A DNA stretch of 64,000 bases from Litoditis marina (lineage: Eukaryota > Nematoda > Chromadorea > Rhabditida > Rhabditidae): positions 16,909,720 to 16,973,719 of the forward strand of contig OZ038438.1 of NCBI GenBank assembly GCA_964036275.1, written 5' to 3'. Positions 25,764 to 40,039 of this stretch are shown in pieces. The stretch's first letter is position 1; every line of letters starts with the position of its first letter. The notes under the pieces were generated by a model. That model did no database searches and was not told where the DNA came from. It saw nothing but the letters and a program-made list of their open reading frames with translations. The translations under genes and the position numbers were made by a program.

Positions 25764-27365
25764 ATGGTGGCACACACATGGCTGACAGTTGCGGTGAGAC
25801 ACTTTCATTTCAGTTGTATAACAAGTATAACTTCCGTTGATACTTAGTGATACCAAGTTGTCCTAGTTTACAGTTTACTAGTCACTAGTGCTAGAGAATT
25901 CGACCAACTGAACTATTTAACATAATTGATACCACCATCACCTCATTCTTTGCATTTCAAAATCCTAGAAAAATCTGAAGTTCGGCGTTGTCCTTCTTGT
26001 AATTATGTAGCCTAGTGTAAAACTTCGGACGAAATGAACCCAACCACAGCTGAAAACTGATACATTCGTTTACAGGTTCTCGCCGTGTCTCTTTCGGGAG
26101 CTCTGGCTGGTCAGTTGTTATTTTCTCACTTATGAAACTTTGAACAAGCATACCACGTTGTTTAATAAGATAGTCTGGTTAGTTGGCTAGGTTTCTTGCT
26201 CAGACACTTATGTTTGAAGGTTGTGAACCATTATGTTAGCAATCAGTTTCCTAGTTCACTAGTTTTCTGTAACAGTCACAGATGAACAGATCGTCTCGTA
26301 ATATGCAAATTGCATCTACAGTGAGGTGATATAAAAAGAGACAGAATATGTGAATAAAGGGACTAATCTGAGAGCATCTTCATACTTTTCTCGTGAAAGA
26401 ATATTGGAGGAGACAGGAGAGAATCGGGAACGAAGCACTATAAGGAGTTTGAATTGATTTGTAGTATTTCGCTTTTCATACGGTGAGTGAAATTTTGAGA
26501 TTACCCTTTATTTCAGCTTTTGGTTGCTCGAGTACCGAAATTGACGACCAGGCACGTAGTCTGTTCCTCAACATGCACAACGACGCTAGATTGAACATGG
26601 CTATGGGTAGTGAGCCGAACGATTGCGGGAACATGACCAGCGGAAAGAACGTCTACAAAGTGGTTAGTGGATGATTGGGGATTCCCGAGAAAACTGTTGT
26701 TGAACAAGGAAAAAAACTGTCTAACCGATTGGTATCCACGAATTGTTGGGTAGGGTATATCGTTTATAGCGCTAAAACCTAAAGTATATTGAAACCATTA
26801 GTGTTATATTCATTTGAAACAAACATATTTGTTGTCCCAAATCATCTTTGTTGTCCCAAACGATTTTGAGTGGTACCTCTTACTGAGCACATAATTTCCT
26901 ATCACCATCCAAAAAAGTCTGTATTGTAACTATTCGAGTTATCTAAGCTTTTCTATGGGACAGCGAAAGCCGCCTGAAGGACAAGAAAATTTGCCTTTGT
27001 TAACTTGAAGTAAGTTATACATGGATCATTAACACAAGTGGAATTTCGGTTGAAAATACAACATTGAGATGGAACCAAGGTGCATTTATCAATTAAATTC
27101 TTGCTCGTACCGTGTTTTTCACAGAGCTGGGATTGTTCTTTGGAAGATAAGGCCATAGCTCATCTCGCAACATGTCCTACCGGTAGATCCAACCTTCCTT
27201 CCCTGGGAGAGAACTTCCAATAGTACGTTCACCACTCCTTTGTCTTTCTCTTCAACTCACAAGAACAGCTCATATAGATGTTCATACAAAAAAACTAGAT
27301 TCAAGCTGATTCTTACGGTTTCTATTCTCCCATTCTAACACTTTATTCATATTTCCACCTTCTCT

Positions 27366-27396
<31 letters not shown>

Positions 27397-30225
27397 CTTT
27401 CTCTCTCTCTCTCTCTCTCTCTTCCTCTCTTATTCTCTCTCTCACCTTCTCTCTTCCTCCTCCTCTCTTTCTCTATTCCTATCTCTCTCCTTCTCCCTTG
27501 CCCTTCCTCTCTCTCTAACATGGGCTTTCTCAGTGATATTTGATGTTGACTTTTTTCAGTTACTCCGGCTCCGCCTTCCCCACCCCCCTCACCACTGTCG
27601 CCACCACCCTGGAGAGCTGGTGGGGTCAAGGTCGTGCAGCTGGTGTCGTCGGCCCCGACAATCTCTATACCGGCAGCCCTATGTTCAGCTTCAGTAACGT
27701 GAGCGTTAAAATACATAAATGATACTACGTGTTTACGTGAATGATAATATGCGGACCAGTTTTTTGAGTGGTTGTCATGAGTTGTTTGCGTTATATCGAT
27801 CGACGTAAAAATAGCAGAACTGGACACTAAATATTCCGCGGTTATCAATTCGTTTGCAGATGGCCCACGGAAAGCTGACCGGAATCGGATGTGCCTATAA
27901 AGTGTGCGCCGGAAGTCCCGCTAAGCTGACCGTCATGTGTCTGTACAACACCATGTCAGTTTCTCACATGAAGTTAGATCTGGAAGCCCAGAGTGTTTTC
28001 CCTGTCCTCAAGAAAATACGATTGTTCATGTCTAGTTGTAGTTCGCTTCGAAATACGCAACTGCTCAACTCGCATGGCAATCGAACTGCATTTATACACA
28101 ATAACCTAACAAAGGACTGTGCAAGGCGACCCTTCTAGTGAAAAAAGTACGGTAATCATGAGGTAACCGTGAACAAATAATTGCAGTGGTTACTACACGA
28201 GCTCGATCATCTACGAGTCGGGGCCTCCATGCAGTGCGGACGCCGATTGTACCACCCACCCCGCCTCCACCTGCGATGGCGGTCTCTGCTTCAAGGCCCT
28301 CGAAGTCGCCGGTAAGAATAGTTTGCTAATGAACACAGAAACCGACTGGGATATACTAGAAGTAAGATGAATAGTCACGTAAATTTAGCATTCTTATGAG
28401 GTATTGTGTCATTGCACGTCTCTGAGTTATGCTGTGTTTAACATGTTTCACGTGGCTGTGCAATTGACTGACAGTATACATCGGAAGTCCACTTGAGTGC
28501 AACTGTATCTAGTATTCAGTGATTCTACTTACAGAACACTTGCTTGTAAGGCACAATGCTCCTTCATCTGAAAATACCGGACAAATACTGATGAAAACTT
28601 TTTATAATTTATAAAACTACTTCAGGAGAATGCAGATTTAAATTTATTTAAAACCACATATTGCGTCGATCGACATTTCTCAATCATTCTCCAATGTCAA
28701 TGGCACACTGGGTCATGCAATATAATCGAATAGAAATCTCCAACAATTTGTTCAGACGATGGTGCCAACACCCAGTGCCCAACCAACCCCGATATGACTG
28801 ACGCCGCCAGAGCCAAGTTCTTGGACATGCACAACTATCTCAGGTAAAAGGACTGAGAAAAGGAGTTGGAATTTTAAGTTGTACTACTTAAGATTACAAT
28901 CGAATTAGTATTGTTCTTACACAATAAGAAAAAACGTGTGACCAATTTAATCTCTCCTGAGGTTTCTTTTGATAATTGTGCACTTTCTTCCATCAATCAT
29001 GTATTCAGCAATCAAAAAGCATGATTAAAGTTGATGGCTAATGGTATTACTCACCAATCAGCCAATAAAATTCGTGTTTTGCAGATCTCGTGGAGCTCGC
29101 GGCCTGGAAGCAGACTTCTCTGGAGGAAACGCCCCAACTGCCTCGAAAATGCTCAAGATGGCAAGTGATAAAAACTCGGAACGTAAAAACATATACTGGG
29201 TCTCATTGATCAGTGTTGTGGAATTGTGATGTGTTTCACTCTTTTCACCTGACTTTGCAATTCACTAGTATTGTATATATTTTGTCATGTCCGCATCATT
29301 CCTATCATGTAATATTCAGGAGTACGACTGTGACCTAGAGCTGAACGCACAGGCCTGGTCTGACAACTGTGTCTGGGCTCATTCCGCCCCAGCCCAGAGA
29401 GTTCTCGGTGGAGTTCAGAGTGGAGAAAACATGTGGTACACCACCGCTCTCAACTTCGACAAAGTGACTGGAGCTCAACAGGTCAGTTACTTCTATCCAT
29501 TCAAGTATCGGACGAGCATAATTTATGAATTCATTCACTTCGCTTCGTTAGGAAGCGGTGATCATCATACATAACAGATTGTATGTACACAGTTCCCTGA
29601 TCGTAGCTTGTATGTGCGGACGAACGTGCTCGAAATCAATAGCATTTTCGTTCAGGCTTCGCAAGCTTGGTGGGATGAGTTGAAGGACTTTGGAGTTGGG
29701 CCGGAAAACAACCTGACCAGTGAGGTATTCGGGAGAGGAGTCGGACATTACACGCAGGTAAGTTGCCTCATGGCTATCGAAGTACAACATTGTGACAAAC
29801 AAAAAAGTCTTCATTTACAAATATTTCCGTTTACAGATGGCTTGGGACGACACTTACAAGCTCGGATGTGGAATCACTCACTGTGCTGACAAGACCTTCG
29901 GAGTGTGTCAATACAACCCAACGTAAGTGGAAAACGAGTTTCCGTGCAAAACTTTTATGTTATCCCAATGTTTTCAGTATTCATCGGATTTAATGAAAAC
30001 TTCATTGTGATTCAGAGAGGGGCCTTCAAGCTAAATTACACCCAAGAACCAATGAATCCACAAACTGCAATTTTTTGTTGATTCTGGTATGTAGATAAAC
30101 AACTAATTAGTGCATATTGCAGAGGAAACTACCTGAACAACCTGATCTACGATTTGGGAGCCCCCTGCTCGGCCTGCCCATCCGGCTCCACCTGTGATCC
30201 CGCTGAGGGACTCTGTGTTCTGTAG
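25764..30225 (+). CDS. Secreted double-domain SCP/TAPS (CAP) protein, VAP/ASP-like
   Basis: Thirteen exons join in phase: 25764-25793, 26076-26109, 26517-26662, 27125-27222, 27560-27698, 27860-27954, 28187-28311, 28756-28843, 29085-29160, 29320-29481, 29656-29757, 29837-29922 and 30123-30225 (TAG), giving 427 residues. Exons 1-2 encode a signal peptide (MVAHTWLTVA + VLAVSLSGALA). Two CAP domains follow, each starting with a LFLNMHND or KFLDMHNYLR helix and an SWDCSLE or EYDCDLE block. Domain 2 keeps GENMW and GVGHYTQMAWDDTYKLGCG; domain 1 has a looser GENFQ and MAHGKLTGIGCA. Each domain ends in a small Cys-rich hinge (CTTHPASTCDGGLC; CSACPSGSTC). Two-domain CAP proteins are known from nematodes (VAP-1, strongylid ASPs) and are extracellular; their biochemical role is unsettled. 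Intron 9 begins with GC rather than GT. AATAAA is at 30238-30243, only 12 nt past the stop. Confidence 0.95.
27363..27512. repeat. CT microsatellite in CAP gene intron 4
   Basis: CT dinucleotide tract with short interruptions. The 188-codon antisense frame over it is caused by the GA repeat. Confidence 0.9.
28359..28482. repeat. Dispersed repeat, family C (in CAP gene intron 7)
   Basis: It is collinear with 16263-16395 over most of its length, including ACTAGAAGT, GAATAGTCACGTAAA, CATTGCACGTCTCTGAGTT and GCTGTGTTTAACATGTTTCA. Confidence 0.75.
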
Positions 30226-31544
30226 ACGGAAGCACCGAATAAATACTGTCGTTGTCTATTCCTCTCCATTTCTAAATGAATGCCAAGTGCAAGGCAACAT
30301 GGGTAGACTGTGGACCAGACAGAGAATCCTCTGAAAATCTTTCTAGCCACCAAACTGTGGGGATGGGAAAAACATGAAGGCAAAGAAGTAAAAGATGGGT
30401 GTACAACCACATTTGCTTTGTTATTATAAGGGTAGTATACTCACGAACAATCAGTTCAAATTAGCGCGAGAAATTCGTAGAGATTACGTTTTTCGAAGGT
30501 GTCAATGTGATTCGTATTCTTCCACGTAGGAACGATTACGACTATACTCTTTTGTCAATCTTTTCACTTTCTCTTTTCATTAGTGTGATCATGTATGTGT
30601 AGTTGGTGAAGCCGATAGCGATTGAACACAGGATACTATCACTCCAATATCTCCTGTAATTCATTGTATGGTAACAGACGGGGAACGGAATCAATAAACA
30701 CACAAAAGAAGATTAGCTCGAGTTTTACAGCCATAAATTAGTCGATACATCAAGCAGCAACAACCATACTTCAAAAAAGGTTTCAAGACGTAGTGACAGT
30801 TGGAGGTTAATGCTCAGTGATTACCTATTTATCTAGCAAAGACTCCGATCAATTGGTATAATTGAGTTGTAAACAGTTGTATTGGTGCATAAGGGTGAAC
30901 ATCAAACAGGGCGCAAAGTGGCTCTTCATGGCTCACTGATATGTTGACTCTCTCAAGTACCATCTCGCTTTTCCAACAGTCCAATCCCTTAGACCACATT
31001 AGTTTCAACGCTCTCAATATACATCTCATTCCCAATGATTGGTATTTCAACTGATGTACTTACTGTAGGCACTACTCGTGGTTAGAGTATTCTACACTCC
31101 GCTAGCATGACACCACTTGGTTACTCATCAGGTATAATATCATTATTGTAAATTTCTTGTAGAAATGCTTTTTAGTTGAAAGGAATGTGTTTGGCTCAAT
31201 TGTTAGTTTTTCAAGATTAGTTGGAAGGTAAGAGTAGCTCCATATTCACACATATTAACCAGTATGTAGTATAAACACTCCTGCGGTGTTCACGAGCTAT
31301 TAGTGTTAAGTAGTGATGCCGTTATTGTTCCATTGACTCAATAACAACATTCTGCTTAGCACTACATGGTTCGACTATCAATTGTCTACATTTGAAGTCC
31401 CTCCTTACCTAAATATTTGGAATGGATACCGGAAAGAAATGCGTTGAATCAATGTTAAACATTCATTGAAAATTATCAAAAAATCAACAAAAGTTTGAGA
31501 TCAAGTTTGGTTACATGTTTAGAATTGATAAATGTTATTTTTCC
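30226..31544. other. Intergenic between convergent CAP and DEG/ENaC genes
   Basis: Holds the CAP poly(A) signal (30238-30243). A minus-strand frame at 30829-31050 has no splice or motif support. Nothing else is seen. Confidence 0.55.
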
Positions 31545-34500
31545 TTAGAAGTCGTTCATGGTCATGTGTCTTGTGAAGATGTGACTCCTCCTCCGTTCCA
31601 TTTGGGACGGATTCACATTGAGTCGGACCACTCTGGTGCGACTCGAACTGGACACGGAGGTATTCGTAGAGACACGACGGACTGGAAAAGTGGATAAGTG
31701 TTTAAGAGTCAACGAATCATTACATCTCAGTCTGACATCCGCGTCTATATTGGCAAACGCTTCTTGTGAAGAAACAAACGTTTTTTAGCCAAAGAAGTCA
31801 ACATTAGTCAATTAAGAGTGGTGCAACAATAGCTTCCTTCGGTTCTAGATTCATATCGGTTGCACAGAAATAATGAGATGTTTTGATGTGACAGCAGATC
31901 AGACTCATCTGAAATCTAGTTGTTTCTCAGGAGCTCACCTGGTCCCCGCAGAGGACGAGAACACGCCACGTCGTCAAAAACATTGGAGTGCATCTCACTC
32001 TGGAAACATAAAGTTAAAGTTAGAAACGGTGATGAAAAGTTTCAGCAAGTTATGCACATAGGTACCCACGTGAAAACTATCGTTGTTGCAAATCCTGACA
32101 CACAGTTAGTGAAAGAGTGTGTAAACTAATCAAATAAAAAATTGATTGAAAAAGGTAAATTTTTGAAAACGAGAATTGTAAACAACCTACATGGCATCGT
32201 GTTACCAATGGTTCGGGCTTTTAATCATTGTTCACCTGTTCGGCAGTCCCATCTGTCACATCGAATGCGGGCTGACGATGGAGAATGTTCCGTGGAAAGG
32301 AGTCCGTAAACGCTCTTCTCCCCAGTCCTCGCCCTTGTTTTGCAGGTTTCTCTATTTCTTAACAAAAAAAAAATTTCTGCGAACATATCAATTGTTGAGT
32401 TTAACCAACAGAGAAGTTCTCGATCGCGTTAGTGTCTACTCGATATGTCCTATTTAACTTTCACATTGTTTTATCGAATTTATATAATTATTAAAATGTG
32501 TTCCTAGTACTTTTGTGCGAAGTTCTCACCCTCATGAGGTAGAGCTCGTTTACAGGACAGCCTGCAAAACAGGTATAGCACCCATTACAAAAAGAATACC
32601 TTACCCACCTTGCACACAGTTGCTCTGATTATCCGGATCCCTGAAAATATATAGTTTATCTATTCTGCAGGTGCAAGTTGGCGTTGAATTCAAGAAAACA
32701 GTTTTCTCAACGTTATTTTACTGGAATAATGTATACCTCGTTCCGCTCTCTCCCTGGTTTTGACGGTGAGGAGTTGATGATCCTGCAATAAAAGTTCACA
32801 GAAAAGCTTATAGAGGGAGCAAAGTATAGTTCATTTCTGTCTGTTTCATCAGGTTCGTCCGAACGAAAATACTCTATGTACGTTGTCATAACTTGTTTTT
32901 TGACCATATATCAGTTCATGCGGATTATAATAAGTGGAATAACCGCAACTTAATGTTTGAATGGAATACCTGTGTACACATATATCAACCGCAACTTTGT
33001 TTTGCTCACCATCTCCATTCGACTGTTGCTCATCCTTCGTTCCCTCTGTATCCAGAAGCAGCGGTGAGATCTGATCGGCACAATTCTCTGAAAATAGTTT
33101 TTCCCTGAGCACATCAAAAACATTGCGCATTTAAATAATTGAATATTGTTCACTTCTACACATTCGTTCGAAAAATAATAGACAAATAAAGTTTGTATTG
33201 TATTGTATCGTCACCTTCATCTTCCAGCTCTGTGTCAGCCTCTTTGGTAAATGACTGCAGAATGAGTTTGAATAAGAACACAAATGTTTCCATCAGTGTC
33301 ACACAACTGCAACCTAAGAATAGTGATGTAGCTCCTCCGAGATAAGCTGAAATGATATAGAATGTACAAGGAGGTTCATTCCATAGGAAGTTACAAATAC
33401 AATACAAGAATGGAAATAGGTCGAGAGATGTGCTTTCAAGCATTGATCTCGAGATATCTGAACTCACATAAGACATCCGTGATTCCCATTTTCTTCGTTT
33501 CCCAGAACTTCTCAACTGTATTCGAGAACTCTATTGATAATTTTATCGTTCCTTTTTCCGTTTTCATTGTTGAATAACGGATCTTGTGAATGGTTTCTGT
33601 GCACGGAGGGAAGATTTTTTCTGGAAAAAAACAATCTAGCCACGCTTGTCACTCCATACCAAAGAAAAATTACCACTGAATATTCAGCTCTAGGTAATCT
33701 TCCATTCTATTTTCATTGGAATAATGTTTGTACTTCAAGCAGTTTCGACCATAGAAAAGTTTCGTTCGTCTTCTATAAAGTTTTTAATGTAGTATGGTGT
33801 TGTTTAAGAGATCAATACCGTGAGTAGTAGGAATAGTTAACTCACTGGAACCTCCCTCATTTTCATCGCTGTCCACCACTTGTGCCATGGAACGACCAAC
33901 TTGAGGAACACACGGCGCCCTGGCGCTATTCAACCGATGCATCTGAATCGGTCAACGAAAGTCATAAAGATGCTCCAATCTAAGAAGGTTTCCGAAAGAG
34001 CTCGTGAAGCCACAAAATATACGCATAGCTCCTTTTTTCATGAACAGTCATCAGTTATTCAGTACAACATGTGTCAAAATCAGTCTATTTTCTTTTGTGT
34101 GCCGCCCTTTTCCATAATATTCTTCCCGTTTTTAAACTTATAAAACTGTCACGCCAAATGTGAACTGGACTCAATTCGAGTGATTTGTAAGCTGTTGGAC
34201 GGAAGCGTTTCAGGTATGTGAGTCACCGACTGGTAGAACTTCAGCTGTCAACAGCAATGAGTCAGTTACAAAGTACTGTCCGCTAGCCAAAACACCTAAG
34301 TTTCCGATTCGCTAACGTAGAACATTTTAACGTCTTCCAAGTGTTTGTTCTAGGTAATGACAGATTTCGGGAAAACCCCCAAAAAGTCGAGTACACACTT
34401 GCCCACTTGTGATGGTTTCACCAAAAGTTGATGACTATATCCATTTCGCAGATGCACTGGTTCGTGGTTCAAAAACGTGAGAGTTAGACCTGAAATAAAT

Positions 34501-36075
34501 GCAAGAATGAACCTGCCTTTTCCAACAACAGACATACACGATTTAAAAAAAAGCATACCCAAACGAACTTAATGTTTTCAACATGATCATGAAAGTTTGT
34601 GGTATCAGCACATCCAGAATGTTTCCTACTGCTTTACTGACAATGTGTACCCGAACTAGTATAACTCACCGCTGTATTTAGTTGTATTTGACACTTTCAG
34701 TTCGAAAGGCCTTCCATCAATAAGAGAACGAAAATTGATACAATTTTCATGAGATGACGGCACCGTTTGAGATCGTGTGGAGAAATGATAATGCGACAAA
34801 CTAGAATTATGAGATGCGTACCAGCTAGGACACTTGTAGAGGTTTTCATTGACACAAAATAACATTCGGAAGACATTCGTCGCGATATTGTGAAAATGAA
34901 AGTTGGAGATTCAATCAATACTTTTTATTTTTGCAGCGGTTATATCATACAGGGTGAAACTTTAACATAACTGACACAATGCCGGTAGTATGGCAATACG
35001 TGAGAGGAATTAATATTGTTTGGTGTTTGTGACTCACTTTGAGGTAGAGCAAACCGTGAACGTAGTTTGTTGAGATTGATAGGTATGACTCGAGATTCTC
35101 ATGAAAGTCGTAGCTCGTGCGTAACATGATAGAATATACCCGCACTGAAAAATTCGTTCTCATCGACACTGTATGTATTATTTGTATCAGTAACAGACTA
35201 CAGTAAGGGATACTCACAAAAATCATGTAGAAAACGAGGCAGGTCATGACAACGAAACTCCAGAAAATTAAAGATGTCCACGTTTGAGAGAGAAATATTC
35301 GGATCTGCAAAGGTATACCATTACACATCTTAGGGAGTTCAATTAGTCAAGTAACCTACTTTATAAGACCTGTTAAGTGATAGCCTTCAAATCCTCAAAT
35401 ACCTGTCCTGACTTGAGCCCTATTCTAGTTGTCACTTGCATTGAAATAAACCAAGTGAACTAGGTTTAGCAGCGATGCAGTGGGGTCGTTGATAATCTTT
35501 TTCTAGATCAGCCGTGTTATTCTATCGAGATCATGATCACAGATGGTTATTGTACTCACCATTCCGTGAAACGTAGTGACGGCTGTAAACTGTCTTCCCT
35601 CCTCATCACAAATGTCAAGATAGACATTCTCGAACTCTATATCAGTATCCTCATCTAGTTCGAGATACTCATTCGCTAACACATCTGAATAGCGTACACA
35701 AATCAGTCATAATAATGACAGTTGACTTCTTCATGGTCGACAAAAACGATGAATGTAAGACCTCTTCACAAATATGGACTTTCAACGGACGGCTGCACTT
35801 TAAAGAAACCGTTCCGCTATAATCTCAGTTTCATAGAAAATTTAAAACCTCAAAAATGTTTCTCAATGTCCTCCCATAGTCCATGAAACATGATCGAGTA
35901 ACAAAACAATGAAAGTGAAAACACGTGCACCGAGTTCAATAAAAGGAAACTTATCCCGCGGACTTGTGGAGAGGCTGTCCTCAGTACTAGACAATATTAT
36001 GGCATGAAAGAATTGATTTCACTGACCTGTTGTATCGGAATTGGAAGAAGTAGGCTCGTATTTGCCAGGACGCAT
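31545..36075 (-). CDS. DEG/ENaC-type cation channel subunit
   Basis: Sixteen exons are proposed: 36075-36027, 35684-35560, 35304-35218, 35168-35038, 34832-34670, 34489-34399, 33942-33846, 33620-33468, 33346-33215, 33087-33010, 32782-32737, 32640-32609, 32561-32530, 32349-32236, 31999-31939 and 31681-31545 (TAA), about 510 residues. The cytosolic N-terminus ends in the family's His-Gly gating motif (TTFHGM) just before TM1 (IFWSFVVMTCLVFYMIF). The ectodomain shows ENCINF, like the GxCYTFN block, then GLTLTF with a pre-TM2 FPPC block. TM2 contains the GxS filter (SLFLGCSCVTLME). The last seven exons join perfectly in phase into a long hydrophilic tail. Weak points: the exon 3/4 junction is ambiguous, no FPAVTxCN block is seen, the Cys-rich middle between 34399 and 33942 is incomplete, and exon 14 is the least certain. 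Such trimeric channels pass Na+ and respond to touch, peptides or pH; the subtype is not known. Confidence 0.85.
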
Positions 36076-37622
36076 CGGTTTGTAAAACACAGAAAGTTTC
36101 CGCCAATAAATGTGCAGAGCAGAGTGAATTCTAACACTGCTTGTTTCCGTTGAGATAAGACCGTTATCTAAGTAGCGAGCCGTTTAAAGAGCTCGCTCTC
36201 AGTTGATGACGCAATCTATTTGATCCCTCATTTGAAGGATCACTGTCAAACGTTCGTTTCTCGTATAACTTGGACCAAATGTATCCCCGACCCGTAAACA
36301 TTGTTTGATATGACTTTTCATCTCTCCGTGTCGCTCAAATGCACACTCGTTCAACAAATTTAATGAGCAGCTGCATTATGAATTGGCTTGATGTGGGATT
36401 TCTTCTAGAAGTGTAGCAAACCGATATAGAACTTGGAGAACAATGAATATAAGATGCTGTTTTGGCTCGAAAACAACCACCACACTTTACTTCATGCAAA
36501 GCAAACACAGACAAATAAGATGATAATCAATAGACAAACTGAAAACAAGTAATCATGAAAACTCAAAAGTAGAATAAGAACAGAGCTCGGTTTTTTTCCA
36601 TTGCCCCCAGTTCAGTATCGTGAAATAACAAATTGTCCGCGTTTGTGTCTCTTTCAAAGAGTCGCACCCCTATAATCGACATGAAACTTCAGATAAGTGT
36701 ATGTCTGTTTAGGTTTCACTTTTTTTCTCCACATATTTTCTTGTATTCGCATAGAAATTTCTAACATATTGTCGGAAATTGTTTAAATTAACCCGAATGC
36801 CAAAACATATTGAGAACGCTTCTCGTATCAGAGTACAATTCCGTAAATTGCCGGACGATAGTGAGATTACAGTACCTCGCGAAGTACTCCATCCGCTTCG
36901 TAGTTCATGTGAATATATTTATCTGCACCGAACAATAAGACAACGAAAATTGTCGAGCAAATGCTAGGAAGGTGGCTCAGCTGATATTTAGGTGGTAACT
37001 TCATGCGAAACCTCAAATAACTGCCCCTTTCAACTCCTACAAAATCTTCATTCAACACCCCGTTTTGAAAGACGAAAACTAAACAGGTTATATTGTGTTG
37101 TAGTTGCTTTGTATTGTATCTTACAACAAAACTCATTGGCATAAACTTTGTTATATTCGACATATTCACGTAAATTGAGCATAAGACTGTTTTAGAATAG
37201 ATTTCAGATTGGTCGTAGGAGCAATTTCGACATTCACTTCTTCTCTAGCAATCAGCGCTATATGCTTCTTATATACACCTGAAATTCGGGAATTGAGAAA
37301 CAACAAGAAACTTTGAACAACTGAAGACATCTATGTTTTTGGTTCTGTATGTGACTGTCAAAATAGCACATTACTGATGAATATTGATGGCTAATTTCGT
37401 TTGGTTTCTAGTTATTCGCATCATATGTCTGCGTCAGAAGTTTACTTCGGATCCACTTATGGCCCAACCTCTTCAGTTTTAATTACGAATCACCATATAT
37501 TCTGCTTTCGACAACGGATGAAAAAATTGACTCTCCCTATTGATTGTCCTTATTGATAACACATTTTGTATTGAACACTGTGAGTAAACGTTGCAGAACA
37601 AAACTTTTTTTTCTGAACATTA
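36076..37622. other. Intergenic upstream of DEG/ENaC gene
   Basis: Overlapping open frames on both strands (36779-36967 plus; 36867-37169 minus) could hide a short exon, for example minus 37163-37125 with a GTAAGA donor, but nothing joins it in phase. No repeats recognised. Confidence 0.4.
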
Positions 37623-38566
<944 letters not shown>

Positions 38567-40039
38567 ATTGCACGAGCGCCGATGCAGACCTAAACAGAAC
38601 AATGTACTTCTTACACAAAAACATCTGAAACTTTCGATACAGGTTGTGAAATGTAGATCGCGAATATTGAAAAGGTGATGTTCTTGCGGGTTTGAAACTA
38701 ACATATAACAGGGTGTTTTCAACGAAAGTTCTTACATTCGTTAGAAACAGCACTCAAAAACAGTTGTATTCTGAATTGGAGACATACTTGTTTATTTGGT
38801 GTACATGAGAGAAAGGATTGAGAAATGCTGAATTGGTGGCAGCGATAAATTTGTCGTCTAAGTGCAACAAGCAGCTAATAATGGGACTCAATGGAATTCG
38901 AGGGAGAAGCATTAAAAGCAGACGACATCGGTTGACAACAGTTGGAAACAAAGTTGACACCACACAGGAAGTAACCAGAAAAGTCTGCTACGTATACCTT
39001 GTTTTACGGTTCAAGCACTAGAAACATTCTACATTATGATGTTAAAACTCACAAAACTATTTTACAAGTAATTTATTCGACAAAAAATTTTGGTTCCGAG
39101 ATTTGTCTCGTTACCTAGTTGAAACAAAGCGTGGAAGATAATTCTCGATAAAACATTGTGTTTCTGAAATTCTAGTCGTTTAAACTTTTGAACTTTTGAC
39201 CTACTGTAGTACTAAACGTGGTTGCGACTTGGTGAAACAGAGTATAATGTTGAATGTATGAAAGAAAATAAAAGGAATATGACCGACAAATGTGAATTAA
39301 ACTGTTTTCGAATGTAAATCAAAATGAACTAAGTAATCGTTTTCTGCTTCTTGATGGTACATGTTATGTCCAAACAAGAAGTTAGTGAAAAGCAATAAGC
39401 AATGCCAACTCAGCATAGAACAATATTTTCACAAACTCAAAAATACTATTTTCTCAATATAATTTTCTTCATGTTCCACTGAAAATGACGAGCGTAGAAT
39501 GATTTGCATGTGACCCTTCCCATTTCTCATGTTGACTGTCACTTGCTCGTCAAGCAGCTACAAACAAAGATGTAAACAATTGTGAGGTTTGTATTGAAGC
39601 AACATAATTTAGAAGAGGAATCGTAGTGGAACGGTTGAATGTTAGCTGCTCTATAGGCCAGTTTTCCCCATTTGAACTGAAGGAATTACTGTGAAAGTGA
39701 AAATGAATCGCAGAAGAGATGAAAAACGTTAGCTACAAATGGAAAACAAGGGCGGGTCGGTAGCAGAGTATGGAGCCCGGGGGATAAATAAATCGGTGGG
39801 TTATGAGAGGGCTGTGGGGCGACCCGAATTCTGCTAACTATCAATTTGCGACTGCTTTTGAGTCAATTGTGCTAGGACAGTTGAGAAATGGGAATTGACA
39901 CGTCACTCCAGTTGAGTTTGGTTGCATTGGACGAGAGTTTGCGAGAAAACTAAACTCGTGAAAATCCAATCGGTTTCCAGAAATACGACACAGTATCAAT
40001 ACCAGAAAACGTTTTCAGAGTCCTGAATCAAGCCAGTTT
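38567..40039. other. Intergenic, no gene seen
   Basis: Short overlapping frames at 38754-39021 lack splice support. A GC-richer patch at 39745-39830 has no recognised feature. Confidence 0.45.

Noticed and set aside
27282..27848. 188-codon minus-strand frame rich in Arg/Glu
   Set aside because: It is antisense to the CAP gene and passes through a CT microsatellite.
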